Assembly (NCBI GenBank): GCA_022778745.1
Contig: JALFSR010000083.1
Location: 1-42,254 of the forward strand
Reading direction: 5' to 3'
Length of the DNA: 42,254 bases
DNA from: Clostridiales bacterium
GTDB taxonomy: Bacteria > Bacillota > Clostridia > Lachnospirales > Lachnospiraceae
Position 1 is the first letter of the stretch. Each line of letters starts with the position of its first letter. This document shows positions 9,715-17,892 of the stretch, one piece after another. A model generated the notes under the pieces. That model did no database searches, was not told the DNA's origin, and saw nothing but the letters and a program-made list of their open reading frames with translations. The position numbers were made by a program, and so were the translations under genes.

Positions 9715-11034
9715 TTATCTATTTTTATAATTATGTTTTATTTTATCGTGAATATCAATATCTTTACCTATCTGTACTTCTATTACTTTCAATTCTGTTT
9801 CTGCAATGATCGTATGAATACATCCAGCTTTCATCTGAATCACGTCTCCTGGCCTTACTACTCTCTCTACATCATTGACAATTGCCTTACCTGTTCCAGA
9901 AATAACAATCCAAATTTCATCTCTTCTCTCATGACTATGATAATTCATACCATGCCCTGGATTTAAAGTAAGTTTAATCGTCATACTCTCATCCTCTATA
10001 TCAATAACTTTGAAATTTCCCCAAGACTTTTCTGCGAATCGAACTTGCTGATCCAATTGATCTACAAAAGGTTTAATATAACTGGACTGCTCTTTGTCTG
10101 ATACCAAAATTCCCTCTTCACTAGCACATACTACAACATCTTTTAATCCCATACATAGAACTGGTACATCCAGCTCATTTAATATATGAATATTTTCACA
10201 ATCCTCATTAAACATTGCTTTACCAACTATTGGTTCTTCCATTGTTTCAGTCAATGTATTCCAAGTACCCAAATCCTTCCATTCGCCCATGAAACGCATA
10301 ACCTGAATTTTTGTTTCTTTTTCTACAACCGCATAATCAAAGCTAATTTTTGTTAATTGTTCATATTTACGATACAAATCTTCATAATCTGTAAAATCAA
10401 TCCATTCATGTGCTTTCTCCAATACATATTTTAATTTATAGGCAAATACTCCACCATTCCATAAGGCGCCTTGATTAATGTATTGTTGTGCCGTTTTTGC
10501 ATCTGGCTTTTCTCGAAATGTTTCTACTTGACTTATATCTTGTTTATTATGCGGAATAATATAACCATATTTTTCACTTGGATAAGTAGGCTCAATTCCC
10601 ATCAACACTAAATTTGCATCACCTGTTTCTGCCAATTTTTCTAGCTTCATCAATGCTTCAAAATACTCATTTTGAACATAAGGATCTACTGGACACACAA
10701 CAACAACTTCTTCTTCAGAAACTCCTTTTACATCATGCAAGTACGCAGTTACTAATGCAATTGCTGGAAATGTATCTCTTCTACAAGGTTCAACACAAAT
10801 TCCTACTTCATCTCCCAATTGATTGTGAATCGAAGATACTTGAGACCTAGAAGTAGCAATCGTTACAATAGCATCTTTATTTACAGCACGAATTTGACGA
10901 TACACTCGCTGTACCATTGATTCATACTGATTTTCCTCTGTTTTAAAAATTTTAATAAACTGTTTGGAACGGACATCATTGGACAAAGGCCATAAACGCT
11001 TTCCAGAGCCTCCTGATAATAATACTATATTCAT
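9715..11034 (-). CDS. manC: Mannose-1-phosphate guanylyltransferase with C-terminal cupin
   Basis: Makes GDP-mannose from GTP and mannose 1-phosphate in the cytoplasm. The nucleotidyltransferase signature LLSGGSGKRLWPLS is at the N terminus, FREKP near residue 155, and a cupin follows (HSHERRDEIWIV, GDVIQMKAGCIH), which in AlgA/ManC enzymes carries phosphomannose isomerase activity. At 439 residues it is slightly shorter than typical type II enzymes (about 470), so isomerase activity is not certain. The ATG follows AAAGGGTG. It lies 265 nt behind the acyltransferase, and with pgcA forms the nucleotide-sugar supply end of the locus. Confidence 0.94.
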   Translation of the reverse strand: MNIVLLSGGSGKRLWPLSNDVRSKQFIKIFKTEENQYESMVQRVYRQIRAVNKDAIVTIATSRSQVSSIHNQLGDEVGICVEPCRRDTFPAIALVTAYLHDVKGVSEEEVVVVCPVDPYVQNEYFEALMKLEKLAETGDANLVLMGIEPTYPSEKYGYIIPHNKQDISQVETFREKPDAKTAQQYINQGALWNGGVFAYKLKYVLEKAHEWIDFTDYEDLYRKYEQLTKISFDYAVVEKETKIQVMRFMGEWKDLGTWNTLTETMEEPIVGKAMFNEDCENIHILNELDVPVLCMGLKDVVVCASEEGILVSDKEQSSYIKPFVDQLDQQVRFAEKSWGNFKVIDIEDESMTIKLTLNPGHGMNYHSHERRDEIWIVISGTGKAIVNDVERVVRPGDVIQMKAGCIHTIIAETELKVIEVQIGKDIDIHDKIKHNYKNR

Positions 11035-11298
11035 ATAATTTCACCCTTTATTATTCTGCATACATTGAATTATGAAGTAAGTCCTTATATATCAGACAAA
11101 CATCCTCTTCTAAATTCTGTACTATATTTCTGTTTCAATTTTTCATTTCCTGTATTTATTTCTTTATCTCTCGAGTATATTATCTTGCAAATTTTTGATA
11201 TTTTTCTCATGTTTTTACTGTAACCATTTTTTTATCAAACAAATACTAAATAAAAAATTGTTATATTTTCAAATAAGCTGCTACTTATTAAAATATCG

Positions 11299-12372
11299 TT
11301 ACAATCGTACTAATTCATTGATTATTGGAAATTTTTTCAAAAATATGGTTATGAAAAAGCTAATTAGAACCAAAAAAATGCTAAAAATAAAGTTTACAAT
11401 AAAACTATGACATGCCAGTTTTATCTCTGGAATTCCCATTATAATTGCAATTAAAATAGGATGAATAAAATAAATTCCTAAGCTATTACTGCCTATTCTT
11501 TTTATAAGTTTCAATGGTTTTCCTCTATAACACTGACAAATAACAATAAATATTAAACATACAGTTACAAAAATAAATACCGAGTCATATCCGGCCCATG
11601 CATTATCAAATACTCTCTCCATATGCCTTGATCTTAATACTCCACAAATTGTTTGAATCAAAATCATAATAATAACTGTAGTAATTATAAGTATCAATTT
11701 TTCTTTTTTTATTTTCTTGTTTTTACAAAATTTATATATAGTACCCCCAGCCATAAAATATGCAATAGCAAAGAAAAAATAGCATCTAGGAATACTTTGT
11801 AAAACTTCTATAAACAAATTTTTTTCCATATTACCATATATTGCTTCACTTACAGCACAACATGTTGGAATTACTATGGTGTAACATATAATACCTCCGA
11901 ATATTAGTTTAAATACAGACAAATTTTCTTCATATATCCATCTCAAAAATGGATATAATATATAAATAAATACCAGAGCCTCCATAAACCATAAATGGTT
12001 TATATAGCCTTGTTTTAACGATATCAATGCTCTCAAAAACTCTATTGGAGAAACTTTATCATTTTTTATTATCATCAGTATAATTAATGAAAAAATCCCC
12101 CAAATTCCTGTGATAATAATAACTCTCATCGTTTTTAAGAGATGCCTTTTGAAATCAAACTTTACTTGAAAAAGAAGAAATCCATTTACAATAAAAAAGA
12201 ATGGTACTCCCATTCCTAAAATTGTATAGAATAAATACTTCAAATAATCAGCCAGCGATAAAAAGTTAAAATCAATTGTTGCGCAAAAACTATGATAAAA
12301 AACCACAAAAAATATCGCTAACGCTTTTAAAAGGTCAATAAAAGCATAATATGATTTCTTTGTTGATATCAT
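11299..12372 (-). CDS. Membrane acyltransferase, family 3 (OafA-like)
   Basis: Integral membrane enzyme likely to transfer an O-acyl (acetyl or succinyl) group to the polysaccharide. The N terminus has the family start (YAFIDLLKALAIFFVVFYHS) with the conserved His, and about ten hydrophobic segments follow over 357 residues, the standard size. The frame opens at 12417, but GGAGGAG sits 7 nt before the ATG at 12372, which is the better start. It is the last apparent gene of the polysaccharide run, 67 nt behind the WecG-like gene. The acyl donor and target sugar cannot be read from the sequence. Confidence 0.88.
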   Translation of the reverse strand: MISTKKSYYAFIDLLKALAIFFVVFYHSFCATIDFNFLSLADYLKYLFYTILGMGVPFFFIVNGFLLFQVKFDFKRHLLKTMRVIIITGIWGIFSLIILMIIKNDKVSPIEFLRALISLKQGYINHLWFMEALVFIYILYPFLRWIYEENLSVFKLIFGGIICYTIVIPTCCAVSEAIYGNMEKNLFIEVLQSIPRCYFFFAIAYFMAGGTIYKFCKNKKIKKEKLILIITTVIIMILIQTICGVLRSRHMERVFDNAWAGYDSVFIFVTVCLIFIVICQCYRGKPLKLIKRIGSNSLGIYFIHPILIAIIMGIPEIKLACHSFIVNFIFSIFLVLISFFITIFLKKFPIINELVRL

Positions 12373-12439
12373 TACTGTACTCCTCCGATTGTATTCATTT
12401 ATATATGATATTCTCAATCATGTCTCTTTATCATTTTTT

Positions 12440-13201
12440 TCAAATCTTTACTTTTTTACTATCCTTCTTATATTTAAAAACTAATCCAAATATCCTTGTA
12501 TCATCAATAATATATCTTTTAAACATACGCTTTGGATCTTGTGTAATTCGAAACAACCATTCAAAGCCATAACGACTCATCCACTTAGGAGCACGTTTTA
12601 CTTTTCCCGCTTCAAAATCAAAACTTGCCCCCAATCCTAATGATATTGGCACATTCAGCTTATTATAATACTGATACATAAACTTTTCTTGCTTTGGACA
12701 TCCCAATCCTACAATTAAAATTTCTGGTTTTGCTCTATGAATCATCTGAATAATTTTGTTAATCTCATTATCATCTTTTTCAAATCCATATGGTGGAGAA
12801 TACGTACCAACCACATTTAATCCTGGATATTTTTTTATTAAATTTTCTGCTGCTTTTGCAGCAACTCCCTCTGCTGCTCCAAGGAAAAACATCTTATATC
12901 CTTTTTGAGTTGACATTTCACATAGCAAAGGGAATAAATCAGAACCAGAAATTTTTTCTTTAATTGGATTGCCATAAAATTTAGAAATCCATACAAGCGG
13001 CTTGCCGTCTGTAATAATTAAGTCTGCATTCTTATATACAGCTTGTAACTCTTTATTTGTTTCAAGTTGAACAATATGATCAACATTAGGAGTAACTACA
13101 TATGCAGGTTTTTTCCTTTGAATCATCTTATCTATCTCTTTTAAAGCTTCTTCCATAGTAAGATTATCAATCTCAATATTCATAAACTTTATTCTTGCCA
13201 T
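12440..13201 (-). CDS. WecG/TagA/CpsF-family glycosyltransferase (GT26)
   Basis: Adds a sugar, in known members ManNAc or ManNAcA, to a lipid-linked acceptor on the inner face of the membrane. Family features over 253 residues: TPNVDHIVQLE, the catalytic-loop region ITDGKPLVW, the GLGCPKQEKFM motif, the LGASFDFEAGKVKRAPKWM block, and a basic C terminus for membrane contact. The ATG follows GGGGAGGAG. The 17-nt gap to the FrhB-like gene upstream indicates co-transcription. It sits near the end of the locus, not next to the initiating enzyme. Confidence 0.93.
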   Translation of the reverse strand: MARIKFMNIEIDNLTMEEALKEIDKMIQRKKPAYVVTPNVDHIVQLETNKELQAVYKNADLIITDGKPLVWISKFYGNPIKEKISGSDLFPLLCEMSTQKGYKMFFLGAAEGVAAKAAENLIKKYPGLNVVGTYSPPYGFEKDDNEINKIIQMIHRAKPEILIVGLGCPKQEKFMYQYYNKLNVPISLGLGASFDFEAGKVKRAPKWMSRYGFEWLFRITQDPKRMFKRYIIDDTRIFGLVFKYKKDSKKVKI

Positions 13202-13218
13202 CGTTTAACTCCTCCCCT

Positions 13219-14364
13219 TTAAACCCCTTTTAATTTTTTTCTAATTTTAATTGGTATTCTTGACTTTATACTATCTTTTATATTTAACTTAGCATATCGC
13301 CTAAGAATTTGATAAAACGAAACATTTTGATATGATTTCCAAAATTCCTCTCTCTTATCTGACTTCTCAGATGGATGCAAGAGTTGAGGCTGAATACACT
13401 TTTCTATTGGTGTCTTAATAAGTTCTAGCTTTCCTGAAATATTTTCAAGTAATTCAACACCTTTTTCTGTATTGACTAGTATACAACTAATTCCTAAATG
13501 ATCTCGAAACCCAGGTACAGCTTCATCAATTCCCCAATAATCTCCAATCGTAAGATCACTAACACGATTGAGGTTTGCATAAAGGCATTCATGACAAGAT
13601 GGACGCATACATAAATGACCGTAATATAACTTTTTCAGCTTTAACATGTAGGTATCATCAACTCTTACCTTTCCATTCTCCATTTCATATTTCCATCTTT
13701 GATTTATCCAATCTTCTTTTTTATCACGGAAACAAATAGATTTTATAGATGCATGGAACTTTTTACTTAAAAATTGAATAAAATCTTGAAAGACTTTTGG
13801 ACTCATAACACCATGACAAATAATATCACAAAGATAAAGCTGTTTATATTCTTTCCTGAGGTAACTCTTTAATCCATCTATCTGACAAGGGGTACCTGAA
13901 AATAAAACCTTTTTGTCACTATCTAAATCTGATTTTACTTTTTGAAAAATATGATCCAAACTACTTTGAGGATATTTTGATCCTCTCATGCGATCTCTGA
14001 TTTTCTTATTCTCTGCTTTTGTATGAATGACCTGAAAATTTTTATCAAATACAGCACCATAAACAGATCCATTTTGATCTAATATCCAATCACTAATTGC
14101 AGAAAAGACACCACCTGAAGCACAAATTTTTCTAACATTATTCTCTTTATTTTTTGCTGCATAAGCGATTACTTGTTTTCTTTGTGAAGTTTTTTCTTTT
14201 AAAATTGGACAAACTTTATCACATAAATTACATCCAATACACAATGTTTCATTAATATTTGGATATAAAAATCCTTCACAATCTTCTTTCATTTGTATTG
14301 CTGCTTTAGGGCAAATATTCATGCAGGCTGTACAGCCTGTACACGCTTTTTCTTTTTTTACCAT
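13219..14364 (-). CDS. FrhB-like iron-sulfur protein (F420 hydrogenase/dehydrogenase beta family)
   Basis: 381 residues. The N terminus carries two ferredoxin-type [4Fe-4S] motifs, CTGCTACMNICP and CIGCNLCDKVCP. The family's FrhB N and C domains follow, with FSGTPCQIDGL and a further Cys set (CMRPSCHECLY). Relatives recur beside polysaccharide pyruvyl transferases in surface-sugar loci, although their reaction is not established; F420 use is unlikely here. An upstream TTG frame begins at 14388, but AGAGGAG is 7 nt before the ATG at 14364. It is flanked by a GT2 and a pyruvyl transferase, so a role in modifying the polysaccharide is inferred. Confidence 0.88.
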   Translation of the reverse strand: MVKKEKACTGCTACMNICPKAAIQMKEDCEGFLYPNINETLCIGCNLCDKVCPILKEKTSQRKQVIAYAAKNKENNVRKICASGGVFSAISDWILDQNGSVYGAVFDKNFQVIHTKAENKKIRDRMRGSKYPQSSLDHIFQKVKSDLDSDKKVLFSGTPCQIDGLKSYLRKEYKQLYLCDIICHGVMSPKVFQDFIQFLSKKFHASIKSICFRDKKEDWINQRWKYEMENGKVRVDDTYMLKLKKLYYGHLCMRPSCHECLYANLNRVSDLTIGDYWGIDEAVPGFRDHLGISCILVNTEKGVELLENISGKLELIKTPIEKCIQPQLLHPSEKSDKREEFWKSYQNVSFYQILRRYAKLNIKDSIKSRIPIKIRKKLKGV

Positions 14365-14389
14365 ATACATGCTCCTCTTATTGTGCAAA

Positions 14390-15397
14390 TCAGTGAATTC
14401 TTGCTTGAAGATGATATCTCCATTTCTTAATTATTTTAAATATCATATAGAAGAAATCTACCATTTTAAAACGTCCTGCAAGATAAATTAAAGTATCTCT
14501 TTTTCCTGCATAGCCATTCATCTTTAACTGCTTATATTTTTCAATTAACACCTTCTTATTGCGGTAGAGATATGCTGCATCCATTTGACTTCTCATGTAT
14601 TTACTATGAACCATATCAACACATTTTTCTTTATTTTCAGGTTGAATAATATCAATTAATTTTAATACAACCTTTTCATGCTCCCTATCTCTTTTCATGC
14701 AAGCCTCCATACCATTTATTTCATTAGAATGACTATCATGGCGAATTACATAAGAAAATAGGTCTTCATTTATATATCCGCACTTCGCAATATATGCAAT
14801 TGGAAGCAACATTTGAAAATTTTGTCCAATACGACTTTCCAATATCTGTCTCTCTGGAAAAGCCCTTAATACGACTGATCTTCGTACCATATAAATCCCA
14901 GGTGTAAATATTACATTTTTACTAATTAAAAGATCTTCAAAAAAATGATCTTCTCCTTTTGGCGGAACACGAAAATACTCCTCTACTTTACGATTCAAAT
15001 CTGTTTCCAACACCTTTTTGCCCTGACACATTACGATTCCAACATCTGGATGCTTCTCCATATAGCATACTTTTTTTTCTACATTTCTAAGATCCAACAG
15101 ATCATCTGAATCTGTCCACATCAGATACTCCCCCTGAAAAATAGGAAGCCCCTTATTGATAGCAGCTGCTTGTCCTGCATTTTCTTGATAAATATAGCGA
15201 AGTTTCTTTCCTCTTTTTTCAAACTTAGAAATATAAGATTTTGCAATTTCTTCTGTACGATCAAAAGAACCATCATTTATAAAAATCAATTCTATGTTTG
15301 GATATGTCTGATTTAGTATATTCTCAAAAAACCGCTCACCAAAACTTTCCCCATTATAACATGGGGTAATAATCGAAACCAGCTTATTGTCTTTCAT
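14390..15397 (-). CDS. Glycosyltransferase, GT2 (GT-A fold)
   Basis: 335 residues. The N-terminal nucleotide-sugar domain starts VSIITPCYNG, continues with FINDGSFDRT and AGQAAAINKG, and has the metal motif as TDSDD. The C-terminal third is unlike the other GT2 proteins in this locus. No membrane segment is obvious, so it probably acts at the cytoplasmic membrane face on a lipid-linked intermediate. The ATG follows GGAGTAAATTAAA, in which the site overlaps the end of the pyruvyl-transferase gene; the two are translationally close. Donor and linkage cannot be predicted. Confidence 0.92.
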   Translation of the reverse strand: MKDNKLVSIITPCYNGESFGERFFENILNQTYPNIELIFINDGSFDRTEEIAKSYISKFEKRGKKLRYIYQENAGQAAAINKGLPIFQGEYLMWTDSDDLLDLRNVEKKVCYMEKHPDVGIVMCQGKKVLETDLNRKVEEYFRVPPKGEDHFFEDLLISKNVIFTPGIYMVRRSVVLRAFPERQILESRIGQNFQMLLPIAYIAKCGYINEDLFSYVIRHDSHSNEINGMEACMKRDREHEKVVLKLIDIIQPENKEKCVDMVHSKYMRSQMDAAYLYRNKKVLIEKYKQLKMNGYAGKRDTLIYLAGRFKMVDFFYMIFKIIKKWRYHLQARIH

Positions 15398-15403
15398 TTT
15401 AAT

Positions 15404-16519
15404 TTACTCCATTTCTAATGCTTTACTTAGATATTGTTTTGATTTTTCAATTTCTTTTTTCAGTTTAGATCCAACCATTTGAGTTTGGACTCTTTCAAAC
15501 AAATCTCTTTGATTCATTTCACTAACATCATGAATTAATCTGTTTTGATTGTTTGTCAGTTTAAGAAGATTTTCCATTCGAGAATTTGTATTTTCATGCG
15601 GTACAATCCAAAAATTCTTTTCAAAGATGAGAGAAAAAGCAAGTGCATGAAATGAATTTGCAATTACAATTTCTGCATCTTGAATGAGACGCACAAACTG
15701 TACTGGTGATGCATCATTTACATATTTTATTACATGATGAAAAGGTATAGCTTCAAATGCAATTACTCCATATCCCGTTTTTTCCGATATATAATTTACA
15801 ATTTCTACTAAATGTTTATCTTTTACTACTGAATATACAAGAATATATTTTTTCTTTTCCGTTTGAGATAGACATCCTTGTGTAAATGTCTGCCATTGTG
15901 ATTTTTCCAATAAAAATACTGGATCTACTACCAACTGAACTTCTCTTCCCAATAAATCTGTCAATATTTTTTGTGCTTCTGGTTCACGTACAGAAATCTC
16001 ATCCAAATGACTTAATTTGGTTTTGTACAATTGCTTTTCTTTCACTGATATGCAATCTTTTCCTATACTTGCTGCATAGGAGATTTTGCGGATTGGTTCA
16101 GCACCAAAATTGAGCGTAAATGCATCTGAAAGTTCTCCAACAAGATCGATATTCCAAATCTGATCACTCCCACATATATAATAATCATAAGATGGAGCAT
16201 ATCGTTTTAGTTGCTTCTCCGTTCTATAATGCTGATCAGAAAGTTCTAAATATTGGTAGATAAATTCTTGAAAACTGTCATATCGTTTTTTTCTTGTCTT
16301 ATAATATTTCAAATTATAAATTAACTGAAATATATATTTTATTATATTTTTACGAAACGCCGGAATTATAAGATTATAATATGTTTTAATTTTGGAATCA
16401 TAATTAATAATCTTAACTTCATTATTTTTTGATTTTAAATATTGCTGAAGGGCATATGCTTGTAAACATGCTCCGTAATTATGCGCATTGTGAAATGTTA
16501 TAATTCCTATTTTTTTCAT
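15404..16519 (-). CDS. Polysaccharide pyruvyl transferase family protein
   Basis: 371 residues. Start MKKIGIITFHNAHNYGACLQ, then YICGSDQIWN, ISYAASIGKD, and the C-terminal NSFHALAFSLIFEK stretch are landmarks of the CsaB/WcaK-type family, which transfers pyruvate from phosphoenolpyruvate to form ketals on sugars. This gives the polymer negative charge. The ATG at 16519 is chosen; another in-frame ATG at 16531 has no ribosome site. It sits beside an FrhB-like protein, a pairing common in surface-sugar loci. A second such domain occurs in the fusion at 17893-19887. Confidence 0.92.
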   Translation of the reverse strand: MKKIGIITFHNAHNYGACLQAYALQQYLKSKNNEVKIINYDSKIKTYYNLIIPAFRKNIIKYIFQLIYNLKYYKTRKKRYDSFQEFIYQYLELSDQHYRTEKQLKRYAPSYDYYICGSDQIWNIDLVGELSDAFTLNFGAEPIRKISYAASIGKDCISVKEKQLYKTKLSHLDEISVREPEAQKILTDLLGREVQLVVDPVFLLEKSQWQTFTQGCLSQTEKKKYILVYSVVKDKHLVEIVNYISEKTGYGVIAFEAIPFHHVIKYVNDASPVQFVRLIQDAEIVIANSFHALAFSLIFEKNFWIVPHENTNSRMENLLKLTNNQNRLIHDVSEMNQRDLFERVQTQMVGSKLKKEIEKSKQYLSKALEME

Positions 16520-16590
16520 AAATCCCACCATCTTATTTTTCTTTACTCATTTTTTGCATTTCTTATTTTAAAACATTTTTCGCATATGAA

Positions 16591-17586
16591 TTAACTTTCA
16601 TAAATATCATGCAAAATAAATTTTTTAATCCAAAGATAACATTGAGGAGAAAGGAAAAAAATAAGGCTCTTCACTTTCATAGAGCTATCTAATATTTTCC
16701 AATATTTTTTTAAGTTTTTTCGAAAGCTCTTTTTTAGCCACCGATACACCTCCATATCTTCGCATTGTTCCAGGTAAGCCCTGCAATAATTTCCAATATG
16801 ATCCTTCATAAAAATTTTTATCATTTTATTTTCACAAGATTTGAAGCCTAAATCTCTTGCACATTGAATACGTTCTTCAAAAGCTTTCATAGAAGCCAAA
16901 CGCTTACGATCAAAATTTCTATGCATCACACTACCGGGACGAACTAGATAGCCATATAACGATATATCCATATACGCCATTTTCTTACATTCTTTAACAA
17001 TATCATTAATCATAAATTCGTCTTCACAAATGGTTCCTTCTGGATATAAAATTCCTTCCAATAACCGATAATGATATAACTTACACCAAGGAACTGTTAA
17101 GAGTAATCTTAGTTTTAGATTTTCTCCTCCAGAACACAAAATGTCCAGCATTTTTTCCTGTGAAAATAGATTCACCTTATTTTTTTCAATTTCTTTCCAT
17201 TCTGTATAAGGTTCTTCTACTTCCAAAAAATTAACCATACCTAGATTCACCTTATTCTCTGTTACCATTTGGTATAAAATTTCAATAGTTTTAGGATGCA
17301 TCGTATCATCAGAATCCATAAAGAGAATATACTCTCCCTTAGCCAAACGCATTCCATGATTTCTTGCTGCTGCTGCACCTGCATTTTTCTGTTTTACTAT
17401 ATGTATTCGGCTATCTTTTTTAGCATAATCATCACAAATTTTACTTGTTCCATCTATTGATCCATCATCAATAACTAGGATTTCTATATTTTGATAGGTT
17501 TGATGTATCATACTGTCAAATGCTCTTTTTACAAAATTTTCTACATTATATACTGGCATAATGACTGATATTAATGGATAATTCAT
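16591..17586 (-). CDS. Glycosyltransferase, GT2 (paralogue A)
   Basis: 331 residues. The GT-A domain has LISVIMPVYNVENFV, VIDDGSIDGTS, AAAARNHGMRLAKGEY and the DxD-type metal motif FMDSDDTMHP. The C-terminal half has ICEDEFMIN and LKKSFRKNLKKYW. It is clearly related to the GT2 at 22988-23974 (same order of motifs, roughly half of residues identical by eye). The longer frame to 17661 adds a tail unlike the family; the ATG at 17586 starts right at the GT2 core. Probably adds one sugar to the lipid-linked repeat at the membrane; the donor is unknown. Confidence 0.92.
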   Translation of the reverse strand: MNYPLISVIMPVYNVENFVKRAFDSMIHQTYQNIEILVIDDGSIDGTSKICDDYAKKDSRIHIVKQKNAGAAAARNHGMRLAKGEYILFMDSDDTMHPKTIEILYQMVTENKVNLGMVNFLEVEEPYTEWKEIEKNKVNLFSQEKMLDILCSGGENLKLRLLLTVPWCKLYHYRLLEGILYPEGTICEDEFMINDIVKECKKMAYMDISLYGYLVRPGSVMHRNFDRKRLASMKAFEERIQCARDLGFKSCENKMIKIFMKDHIGNYCRAYLEQCEDMEVYRWLKKSFRKNLKKYWKILDSSMKVKSLIFFLSPQCYLWIKKFILHDIYES

Positions 17587-17714
17587 ACCTATACCCCACT
17601 TTTTCCACTTTATAGTTTTACAATTTATTAAACTCTTTGATTGAGGACTGATATATAACAAGAAAATCCTTATTCTTATATTTCAATCCTCAATTTTTAT
17701 ATTTAAAGTTATTT

Positions 17715-17870
17715 AAGCGAATCAAGTAAGCTCCTTGATTATGTTGCGGAGACATAAATTGGTATTAAAAGTCTTACTTATTTAGGCAGGGTACAAATCC
17801 CACCTAACGGGTTATACCATTATGAAGCTATGAGCAAGTAGTAAAGCGGATTGTGAATATCCACTTCACT
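17715..17870 (+). mobile_element. Possible IS200/IS605-type remnant or non-autonomous element
   Basis: A 155-nt non-coding block, GC-richer than its surroundings, in the gap between two GT genes. The left side has a perfect hairpin AATCAAG-7 nt-CTTGATT (17720-17740). The right side has a hairpin GGAT-7 nt-ATCC (17848-17862) followed by ACTTCAC. A GGG...CCC stem lies near 17795. Hairpins near both ends without inverted terminal repeats are what IS200/IS605 elements and their transposase-less derivatives look like. No tnpA or tnpB sequence remains. This is my reading of the shape, not a database match. Confidence 0.35.
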
Positions 17871-17892
17871 TATCTCAGATTATTTTGGTATT

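Noticed and set aside
17637-17700. ATTGAGGA/TCCTCAAT pair as a terminator
   Set aside because: The loop is about 40 nt and weak, and the T run is on the plus strand, where no gene needs it.
17785-17805. Possible tRNA T-arm (GGG-7 nt-CCC)
   Set aside because: The loop does not read TTCRANNC and no acceptor or anticodon arm can be assembled around it. No tRNA or rRNA was seen anywhere in the window.
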